Position numbers and translations under genes: made by a program
From: Psococerastis gibbosa
Lineage: Eukaryota > Arthropoda > Insecta > Psocodea > Psocidae
DNA: 64,000 bases
Direction of reading: 5' to 3'
Assembly: GCA_963971405.1 (NCBI GenBank)
Contig: OZ020487.1
Span: 48,953,039 to 49,017,038, forward strand
The notes under the pieces: model-generated
Seen by the model: the letters and a program-made list of their open reading frames with translations, nothing else
Told to the model about the DNA's origin: nothing
Databases searched by the model: none
Part shown: positions 39,701-51,700 of the stretch, piece by piece
Position numbering within the stretch: the first letter of the stretch is position 1
Layout: each line of letters starts with the position of its first letter

Positions 39701-42700
39701 GTAGTTCCTCGACCTGGCATGAATCCTAGTTGGTTTTCGGAGATGGTCTCATTTATAAGAACTCTGAGACTTCTCTCAATCACCCTTTCCATCCACTTCA
39801 TTGCATGGCAGAGCAGTTTTATAGGTCGGTGGTTGCTACAGTCTTGCAAATTGCCCTTTCGCTTGTATATGGGTACCACTGTGCTTTTACGCCAACGTGA
39901 TGGGATTACTCCTTCTTTTAGTATCCGATTAAATAAATATATAATTACTGCCAGACTGTCGTTATTCAATGCTTTGTAGGCTTCCATCGGGATTTCATCC
40001 GGCCCAGCTTTCCCACCGTGCATGCTTTTCATAGCATCTCTTATCTCCACCTCGGATAGTGCTGGAACATCCTCTCCATTGGGTTCTACTGTAGGGAACG
40101 GGTTCCTTGAGTATCCATCGTTCATTATTCTTTTGAAGTGCTCTGTCCATCTGCTGTTTATATCTGTTCGGTTCGTTAGCACTCTGCCCTCCTGGTTCTT
40201 CATGCACATAACAGCCTCGAAGTCTTTTTGAGCTTTCAATCTGCTTTTCGCTATTTTGAAGAAGCTCTTTTCTCCCTCTGGCGTGTCAAGAGGTTCGTAC
40301 CATTCATCGGACGCTCTCTTTCTTGCCCAACCAATTGTTCTACGTGCACCATTTTTAGCTCGTTTGAACTCCTCCTTGTCTTCAGGTGACTTAGTAACTT
40401 GCCATTTTTTGAAAGCATCTTTCTTTACTTTCAAAGCCCCTTGGACCTCGTGACACTACCGCCAGGTGTCCCTCAATGGTGCTCTGCCTCTTGTTCTGCC
40501 CAGGACCGTTTCACTTGCCGACATGATCGCTGACTCCAGTTTACTCCATATTGTATCGATATCCAGGTCTTCCTTGTCATTCACTTTACCTAAGGCTTCA
40601 TGCATGCTACCTGCGACCTCTGCTTTCTTTTCGCTCTCTTTGAGTTTGTGCCACTTTATTTTCGGGACAACGAATCTTTCACTCTTCTTTTTCCCCCTTA
40701 ACACCATGTCGCACACCAGTAGTCTATGCTGATCGAAAATGCATATTCCAGGTATGACTTTGCAATCTACCACCGTTGTCTTGTGCTTCTGTCTCACTAA
40801 AATGGGACTTGTGCGGGCCACTTTTGTACGTGATGACATGTAAGAAATGATATGAAAGAAAAAAATTAAAAATGACCCATTTCCCGAAATCAGAGCCTAA
40901 TTTTCGACATTGTACATTGGTTTTCCTTTACTGCGGAAAACCCGATAAAAAAAATCCAGAACCACTACGGCCAAAATGGTATTCGGTGAACCTTTGGCCA
41001 ACTTTCCCACTAAGTTGGCCTATCTATGCCACACCTGACTGCTTCTGGATAACTCAAAAAGTAGAAACGTGCAGCAACTCGAAAAAATGCTCATTTTCGA
41101 CGAAAAAACGCATTTTTCGGGGGCAATTTTCGCGGGGAAAAAATGGATTAGAAAATGTAAAACCACTTTGCTACTTTCCACTCTTTACAACTGTATAACC
41201 GGTTTTGCTTCTCGACTAGCGGTTTCGCCACAGCTAGGTACTTAAGGGGGAGGTGAAAGTCGCTTACATGCGGGAAAAGGGTACCTCAGCGGTGCATGCA
41301 TAAAGTTAAAAAAATCCACAGCCTGCAATTTTTAACCGACATGTTAAGTTAATATATAAAAAGGCCTATATGGTTGAAGCCAGTAGGAATGGGGGTTTCA
41401 AGCGAGTACACAAAAAGTGGTTCCATCCTTCCCCCCCCCCATTTAAAATGGGCTCTTGCTAAACGAAACAAAAACGCAACTAAAAGTGTTCTCTAACTCC
41501 CAACCTGAGCTTGTCATATACCCACGCATATCAGGACAAACAGTAACTGCAACCGACAGCGTCAGATTCTTAGGAATGCAAGTTGACAAGGACTTAAACT
41601 GAAACAAACACGTGGCTGAGCTATTAAAAAAATTAAATAGTATTATGTAGTCAGGCGCCTCCGGAGGTAACTCTCCAGGCCTACCACTCACCTGTAATGA
41701 GCCATATAAACTACGGCATATTGGCCTGGGGAGGGACCTCCGTAGGGAACATGGACGCTGTACTCAGGCTCCAAAAGAGGGGAGTGCGCTACGAGCTAAA
41801 ACGGGCACCTCGTGACAGTTGTCGCTCTCACTTCAAATCATTAAAAATCATGACAGCTCCAAGTCTGTACATATTTAGATGCATTTTACATATCTTAAAG
41901 CCTGAGGTGTGGGGGACATTTAAACCAAACGGGGACACTCACACCTACAACACGAGGCAACGGGGAGACCTTGTAAGGCCAGCGCCACGCACAGCCAAGT
42001 GGAGCGACTGGATCCTATACTACAAGGTTTCGCCAACATTAAAAAACTCCCGATTGAACTGAGAGTGGCGAGAAATGCTTCTAACTTCCCTAAATTGCTT
42101 AAAAACCATCTCTTAGAGAAAGTTTTCTACACTGTCACTGAGGCACTAGCACAATGACAATGACAGAACCACCGGATTTTGACGATATTCTGACGATTTT
42201 ATTTTATACTTTACTTGTATTGTATAATTTTACGGAAATATATATTGTATTGTATTGTATTGTTAAAAAAAAAAATCGGATCGAACAGGAAATTTCACTA
42301 GATATTCCCGAAAATATTCCCGTTTTCTGTAATTTCGAAAAATCTACCTACTTTTACGGGGCCGCAATGTGTCGTAAATTTGCATAAATATATACATAAA
42401 TACATTATGGATATCTTCATGTTTCACATTAAAAATGGCCTCTGTTTTGCTTCCGATTTCTATAATATGTATTTATATGGATAAAAATTATCATACATTA
42501 TACTACTGTACCGGTTTAATGTATAACTATCGTACATTACTAATATATTTCCCCAATTTAAGAAGATAATATATAAAAATGAATCCCTATATCCCTATGT
42601 CACGGCATCACGCGTGAGTGGCTGGACCGATTTCACTATTTTTTTGTTTTTGTGTTTGTTATTGTCAGGAGAAGGTTCTTATGAAAGAAAAAATGTAAAA

Positions 42701-45700
42701 AATTGCGTGGAAAATTAGAAAATTCTGGAAATGGAAGTTGTGTAGTAAGTTGTGCGTAATGCCCAATGCGAGGTGCCGAAAGGGCGAGCTGCGTAATGCC
42801 CAATGCGAGGCCCCGCTTGTTAAAAATATAAAACCATTGTCAACTTGGTCAGCAGAGAATTTTAAAATGAGTGTTACCATTGACAGAATATAAGCCGTGC
42901 CCGTGATCCATGGCAACATCAGGGTTATCACCGAAATTGGGGCCAACGAGTTCACAGCCGCTCACAGGGGGCATCCCAACATTTATTTTATTTCAGGCTA
43001 ATGTATCTAACTAATAGCTAGGTAATTGGAGTAGCTGCTAACTAACAACTAAAACTGTAGCCTATATTTTGACTCTTATGAGATGGTGCACTCGTATATA
43101 AGCTTAATCCCTCAAATATGTCAATACAAAACAAATTATTGTAAAGCCTGGTCGTTGAAACCCTTCAAGGCTCAGTGGCATCCCTATTCCAAAGCACTGA
43201 ATTGATCGTCGGGATGATTCCATAGTCAAGAATAGGTAGATTAATATTATATAACACCAGTGCCGGATTAACCCCGCGGGGGGTGGGGGCGGGGGCACAA
43301 GAAATGGGGGGGGGGGGACCGTGGGTGTAAACCAGAGACGGACGAGTCGGTCCCAGAACTCATAAAAGGGGGAGGCACTTGCCAGTGGCGTAACGATAGG
43401 TTTTCGAAGATGTGGTATAATTTGGTGCCCCTGCACACATTTTCATAAAAGTTGCTCCGGAGAGAGGGCTGAAATATTGAGGTTTACTACAATTTGAGAG
43501 CAAGAATGCTTACCTACATATTACAAAGAATGAATACAATTATGGACAAGGGGGGCCCGGGGGTCTCCCCCGGGAGAAAAGTTTGGAAAAATAGGGCGGA
43601 AATAGTGAGGTTTTGCGCATTTTGAGTGCTGTAACACTTGGATTTTAGAGGCAAAGAATATAGCTGCCTTCCAAAGGGGGGAGGGAGGCGATAGCAGGTC
43701 GCCTCGTCAGCCTCTGGTGCAAGTTGCAACCTCCTCTAAAATTCATAAATCTACCTACCAGCATTGCAGGGAAAAAAAATAACACTATTTCCCGCCAATT
43801 TTAAAGCGTTTAATTTATATTTTTTTATATTTTAATCTAAAAATATCTCATTCTGGGGGGGGGAGCGGAATTTTAGGCATTTCTGAGGGGGCCGGGGGCC
43901 TGTGCCCTAAGTGCCCATGGGTTAATCCGGCACTGTATAACACGATACAAACGCTATATGTACGAGTATTGGGGCATGAATTATTTCTTCAAAAAATAAT
44001 TTTTTGTTCAAAACCAAATCTTTGTTTTGGAAAGCATCTTGTCCATTTTTTTTACTCTATTTAACAGCTAAAACATGCCTGAGTAAGAGATCATCGATAT
44101 AAAGGTTCCGCAGAATCAATGTTTAGCCATTATTCATTAAAATGTAGTAGTTTTTATATATATATATATATTTTTTTAACCTAGAACCAAACTATCAAGG
44201 GGCAAGTTATCTATAGGGGTTTGTTGACATAATTAACGGCTGCAATATAAAAGTAATTAGACTATGTGAATTTAGAAGATATAGTTGGAGCCGTTTTTTT
44301 TTTTTTTTTTTTAGATTGTTAGAACAGTGCATCACTAACAGCAGAGTTTCATACACTTGCCCTCCTAATCTAAGTAAACTGCTCATGAATTGTAAGGACA
44401 AAGTTGTCAAGTTTAGGATGTCGGGGGTTTATAAACTCAACTGTAATGATTGTAATGCTAGCTATATTGGTCAATGTGGACGCAACTTCAGAAAGAGATT
44501 GAATGAGCACCGAAGGGCAATTGGTAAAAAAGATTGCAATTCGGTGTTCGCCAATCACTTGCACGACAATGGCCATACTTGTGATTTCGACAGTTTTCAG
44601 TTGAAGCACTGTTCTAACAAGGGGAAAATTCTCGATAGGTTAGAGAGTATAAAAATAAACAAGACTTTACACAATAACGAAAATCTAACCAATGAGATAA
44701 TTTTCCATAATTGCTCTCCACTCCTAATGTTATGTTCCCAACCCCGCCCACCTCCTACCATTTAATATTGTATTCCCCACCCCTATCTACCCCTTGGTAT
44801 GCATATAATTATAATGGCGTGTTTCATTTGTTTGCTTATGTCTTATGATGGTATCTTACCGAAACCGGTCACTGTTAATATATTTTATTGTGGATCAGCT
44901 GCGTTTTATCTTTTCAACAATTTTAAAAACCTGAAAACGTGTAAATCTGCTGAAAATTTGTGAACATCACAAAGCTTTCCCTAAGCTACGCAACACGTAG
45001 TGAGACCGTGTATGACGTAGCCTACAGGGTGGAGGGCTGACCTCTGAGGAAGGCGATTAGCAACTGACGGAAATGACAATGGTTCTACTACTACTAGGGG
45101 GAAAAAGTCAGGGAACGGAGGTTCGCATGGTGGGGCCACACCACCAACATAGAACATGTCCCTGTAGACAAAAGTGAGCCAATTTTGAAATCCGGTGAAA
45201 AATTTGATGACATAGTGGGAGTCGAACTTTCTATTGCTTGTATAGGACTGCAAATTTTGTGGGCTCCAGGAGGTTGTATAAGCGGCATCTTGGAATTTTC
45301 GTATTTAAGCGTATGGCGTCATGTCGCACATCAAATGACAGCTCTTTAACTTGTCGTACTAATATTAAGCATACGCCTTAATAAAGGATGTATAAATGAA
45401 ATATTTTTTCACGGCCACAATAAAGGCCTTCACTATGCCGTAACTGAATCCTAAATTGAACGATTGCAAGCCAATGCCTGCGCATTTAAGCAGAAGGTCA
45501 CTCACTGGACTGTGTCCTCGATTGGCGTCCTCCAGCTGAATTGATTTGGGTTCGAGTTCGTGGCAGTCCTCGTGAAATCAATGCCTGTTTCCAGTAGTGT
45601 AAAAACTGTCGGCGCAGCTACGCCGTTTACGACAGTTTACTTCTGCCTTTTCGGTGTTATATACTTTTTGCTTGCCTAGCTCCCATCACTGTAGGCCTTA

Positions 45701-48700
45701 TTGTTTTACGATTTCTCTTCATACTTTCTTGTTGATTACTTGATTGTATAATGCAATAGAATGATCTCGTTATTAATTTATTTATTTGCAGTAATTATCA
45801 CCGTGTAGCAACAAGCCACCCGCAATATTACTGTGTATTCCCCACTCTGTTACACAATAGAATGTAGTTCCAATATGCGCGATCCAATAAATATGGGTCT
45901 AAAAACTCTGACAACTTGTTGATCGATTGTTGAACGGAGACGGACTTATTGGGCCCCATGTCTGTCTTCTGCTCAAGCCCGCACATTTGTCGGATGGAAA
46001 TATTTGATTTGACGTAAAAATGAAGAAAAAGGAAATGTTTGATGAAAAAAAAATTATTTTTGCCAGTTAAAATAGTTGGCAAATCAAGGATATATATATT
46101 TATAAAACATTTAAAACGGGGATCACGAAATGAAAAGTTGTCAAGAAAGTTTTTTCCGGAAGTTGACGAACATTGGTCGCCGTCTAAATAGGTATAGATG
46201 AAAAACAACACATAGGCCTATTCACCACAATCTACACTTGCCGTTAACCGACCAAAACTTAAATACATTATCATTCTTTATAGCAGCCAAACGTATTTCG
46301 TTTTTCATCACCCTCAAGTGTACATTTCAATTATACATAACCAACCATTACAGCAAAATACAAATCGTTAAGTTTTCTGGAATCTTGATTCATACAGAAG
46401 GTTTCCTAAATATTATTATTACCATTATTATTATTATTATTATTTAGAGTGTTGAGCTGACATAGGTCTGAGAACCCTTTGACCAGCATAATTGTTGGGA
46501 TCACATCAATGTACCCCAATCATTCATTTTATGACTATATTGCCAATTAATAACTGTCGAAAAACAGCAGCTTAAGCTTGTTAGCAAAGGCAATGTCTTT
46601 CAATGGAAAATCCATCAGACCGACGTGGTCGATGTAGGCAGTCCCAAAACAGTCTAACCGTGCCCGCCACAGGGCTGGACAGTGGCCAACCACGTGTGCC
46701 GCGGTTTCCTCGGTCTCATTGCAGTGCCGGCAGACGGTAGGACCTCCATGACCCAATTTGGCAAGTTATTAAATAAGAAAGTTGGCCGAGTTCTTTGGCC
46801 AATGAATCCAAGTCTTCCCCAGATTAAGAACATTCTCCTCATCATGCCGTTGAAGTAGCCCATTGAAGTTTTTCTTTGCTTTTTCAGAAATGTGATCAAA
46901 CAGCTGAGCTCGAGCACGCCGGCCATGACGCATGCGCGCCCCCACCCCGGGGGCTCCGATTGTGGCAGCGCGGCGCCCAAGTCGCCACCCTCGCCGCAGC
47001 TCATCCACGTCTCCAGCACCAGCAAGGCCCGCCAGAAAAAGTTCCACCGGCACTTCCAGCAGGTCGCTATCGAGGAGCGTGTTTTAAATTGTGAGTTTCA
47101 CTATCATGCTAAATTTGATAAAATTGTAGTGCAATAGAAGCCATGCAGACGTTGCGGAACAATGTTCTAAAAGTTCACAAAGTGTACAATCGAACATACA
47201 TGTATTATGTACATGTACAGGTATATGTACGAATATGAAATTGTTTGGTTGCTGCAAGCCATTATCAACAGTTTTTAGTCTAAAAAAAAGCGGCAGCTAT
47301 ACGCCTGTGGGGACCACTTAGTCCCACATGTGTAATAACCTGTCTGCTTCCAGCTTCACCTTTTTCCCGGTAGATGGCGCTGTTCACATTCAGATAATTC
47401 AATATTCCTCAATCTTCCTTTTACGTATTTATTTCTCTTATTCAATAATATCTTTAATCTACCCTCTGTGTCTCATCAGCTCCTTTAGCTGTGGACACAG
47501 AGTTGGTTTTTCTATATGGAAGCAGGCTGGATCAAATTCAATATTAATTGTAAGCATGTATCGTTCTCGTCTCACAGCTCATATTGTAACCACTGTGTGT
47601 CAAATTACTCTAACTTGAGTCGAAGCACTGCAATACAAACCAATTCAAGTCTACACTGCCTATTCAATTGCATCGTCCTTCGACAAGCTACATTGGTGAC
47701 CCTGACGGTACACGACGCCATTCGTCATTTCCGTTACCTGCTAGAAGCGCGCGCTTTTGTCGTGTATACCGATCACAAACCGTTGACGCACGCTTTTCAG
47801 AATCCAAAAACAAGTTGCTCACCTCGCCAAATGCGGCAAATGGAATTCGTCTCTCAATTCACCACGGACATCCAATACATCGCTGGGCAGGACAACTTGG
47901 CCGCTGATGCATTCTCAAGAATCGAAGCAATCTCTACTCCCGTATCTCCTGAGCAACTTTCTTCTGCTCAGAAAGACGACAGAGAACTCAAAGAGCTTCG
48001 GTCCAGTAGAAAGACGTCCCTCATCCTCGTTGATGTTCCCATTCCGGGCTCTGATTCAGTCCTTACGTGCGATTCTAGTCAAGACATACAACGCCCATTT
48101 GTGCCCAAACCATTACGTCGACAACTTTTCGAGCACCTACACAGCCTACATCACCCAGGAATAGCAGCGTCTGCTAACCTGGTTGCCCAACGCTACATAT
48201 GGCCTTCTATCCGTAAGGATTGCCGCGCTTGGGCTCGTCTGTGTGTCAACTGTCAATTGTCCAAGATACATCGACACACCCTCACTGCGATTGGAACCTT
48301 TACTCAGCCTGACCGACGGTTTCAGCACATACACCTCGACATTGTAGGCCCATTACCACCGTCGGAAGGCTACACGTATTTGTTAACACTCGTTGACCGT
48401 TTCACGCGATGGCCGGAAGCCGCTCCTATGGTGAACATCACCGCCGAAAACGTCGCCAGAACCCTCATTTCCTGCTGGATCAGCCGGTTTGGGTGCCCGG
48501 AGACAATTACTACAGATCGCGGCCGACAGTTTGAGAGCCATTTGTTTGCTGACCTGGCCCGATTATGCGGATTTCACCATGCACGGACTACCAGTTACCA
48601 CCCTGCATCCAACGGCATGGTAGAGCGGATGCACCGCTCACTCAAAGCCTCCATTATGTGTCATGCCAATGACAAATGGACGGAAGCCCTTCCACTAGTT

Positions 48701-51700
48701 TTACTGGGCATGCGCGCCACTCTTAAGAAAGATCTTCAAGCTTCTCCAGCAGATCTGGTCTATGGTGAACCATTAAAACTACCAGGACAGATGCTGACAA
48801 CTCCTCCTTCAAATCAGAGTCCGGCGGACACTCTCATCTCACTTCGAAGGAAATTCGACTCACTACGCCCCACTCGCGTCAAGAGACACGGGGCTCATCA
48901 AACATTCATCCCACAAGACCTTGCCAAGGCCACGCACGTTTTCGTGAGACAAGACCACGTCCGTGCTTCCCTCGAACGTCCTTATGCGGGACCATTCCCT
49001 GTGTTAAGTCGCACCGACAAAACAGTTACGATTTCAAGCCGCGGTCGTGCGGTTACTGTGTCAATGGACAGGGTCAAGCCGGCCTACATTAATGCCAGTA
49101 CAGACGAACCGTCTCACCAGTCTACGATCAACCCCCCGCATCAGCATCCTGCTCAAGATAAACCTCAGGAGAAGGTCTCCTCACCACTTCCTGCCACTGA
49201 CGTCGTGCCGACACCACCGACTCGCACCACTCGCTCAGGTCGTCACGTCCACGTTCCACGACATTTCTCCGACTTCCAGTCTTAGGAGGGGGGTAATGTG
49301 GGGACCACTTAGTCCCACATGTGTAATAACCAGTCTGCTTCCAGCTTCACCTTTTTCCCGGTAGATGGCGCTGTTCACATTCAGATAATTCAATATTCCT
49401 CAATCTTCCTTTTACGTATTTATTTCTCTTATTCAATAATATCTTTAATCTACCCTCTGTGTCTCATCAGCTCCTTTAGCTGTGGACACAGAGTTGGTTT
49501 TTCTATATGGAAGCAGGCTGGATCAAATTCAATATTAATTGTAAGCATGTATCGTTCTCGTCTCACAGCTCATATTGTAACCACTGTGTGTCAAATTACT
49601 CTAACTTGAGTCGAAGCACTGCAATACAAACCAATTCAAGTCTACACTGCCTATTCAATTGCATCGTCCTTCGACAAGCTACACGCCTATTCCAATATTA
49701 CGTTATTTAATAGACTAACACTGTCGGCCAATTTTTGTTTTAGATTATTCGTGTGCTCTTCTTGGGGATATCTTACTACAAGGACATCTATACATTACCA
49801 AAAACTATTTTGCATTTTATTCCAACGTCTTCGGATACGTTACCAAGGTAAATTAATAAGTAAGTCGTGACACATTGTGCAGTAAAAGGATTTGAATTGG
49901 CCTCACACGAGCTATGTACTATAATTAGTATGTCTTTATATTGAAAGGAACAAAAATTCATTTTTAAACGTTGCAGAGAATTTCGTACGAATACATGCTA
50001 TCACTTGCCTACAGTAATTCGTTTCAGTCTCGCACAGAAAAAATGCGCATTAAATTCGCAAAACTGTAGTTGAACATCATAACACATCTAAAAAATAAAA
50101 TTACAAACATTTAAATTTAAAGTATCAGCCCCTTTCAACTATAGAATCTGTCGTAGTACCCAGGCGTGCATTTAGGGGGGGGGGGGCTATGGGGCTATAA
50201 CTCCTCAAAATGCACCTCTACTAACAATCAACAGATAAAAATACTGTTTTAAGTTTGCCGGCAATTGAACTAACGTAACTAACCTAATTCATTAATTATA
50301 TTCAGAGGCGGACACAGCGACCGGCACTGCGGGAAATTGAAAGGCAGTTATATATTCTTTGCCTCTAAAATCCTTGTGTTAACTGCACTCATGTGTAAAA
50401 CCCCACTATTTCAGCCCTATTTTTCAAAACAATTCTCTCGGGGTCGGGGGAGACCCCCGGGCCCCCTTCATTTCCTCCGACCCCTCCGGCTCATGCGCAA
50501 AGGACACTAAGGTCATTAATTTAAAAGCTGCGTACGTCCATGAAAACGACTTTCCCCATTTTATACACTTTTATGAAAATGGGTGGAGGGGCGCCAAATT
50601 ATAAAACAAATTCGAAAACCTATCGTCACGCCACTGACAAGTGCCTCCCCATTTTATGATGTCTGGGACCGCCTCTGATTACATTGGCAATTATTGGCAA
50701 TTCATCATATCTTTTTTATTCGTATTTAATCTTAGCCCCCTCCTTGGTCCCATTCTAGTCTCTAGATCCGCGCCTGGTAGTACCCCCAAAATCAAAACCC
50801 TGCATTTCAGCCATTACTTGACGAAATCACAAGTCAGCCAAAACGCAACCGAGACGACCTGGGGCGCATCGTGACTGCTTTTATACATATTATGGGGACA
50901 TGCAAGATAATCAAATAGGCCAATGAGCCCTGGTGCCCCCTACTCCAGTCACCTCAAGTCAATCATTGTTATTTGCATTCAATTGTACAATAATTGACCG
51001 TGCTCTCACACTTGTATGCCATTACATGTGTTGTAGTTACTGATTCCAACGGCGCACGTCTTAAAAGTGAGCAAAGAGAAGACGGCGAAAATCATTCCCA
51101 ATGCAGTGGGCATCTGCACTGAGGACGAGAAGCACGTGTTTGGCTCGCTGCTGTCACGTGACGCCACTTACAAGCTCATGATCCAGGTCTGGAAGGCAGC
51201 CACCGATCCCGTGGCCGAACTGAAAGCTCCTGTGGTCAGTACCTCGTAGCTCTCACAGTCTTACTCCAAGAATGACCTAGATATCACCATAAAAAGTCAC
51301 CGGCAGTCGCCCGAGCCCGACCGGCCAGTCCTCTCTTACACTTAGCAAGTCTGGAAGTCGAGTCAATAGTTACCTGCCCCGTCCTATACCTCTACTTCTC
51401 CCCTATTATTTCACACTTCCTCTGGTACCTTGCATGGTACATAATTATCAACTTTTAATTCTAACATGATATAATTATGTTTAATACAGTCATTTATTAA
51501 ATTGAATAAGGCTGAAGGGGCATTCTCAATCCTTTCCCTATTCTGTCTAATACTGCCCCTAAAATGTTTATATGGCAATGTACAATGGAACGGCATAGGA
51601 CCTACAACTCGTCGTGCGTATTAACAAATTTAAGTACACAGTACACTACAATATACGATAAAACCACCATTCCACCACAGAATTAATATATAAATACCGG

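Noticed and set aside
40872-41198. 108-codon plus frame
   Set aside because: No recognisable motif and it overlaps probable Helitron sequence.
45828-46211. 127-codon minus frame (ends [10 protein letters not shown])
   Set aside because: Phe/Asn/Ile-rich AT-driven text with no domain; I cannot support it as a gene.
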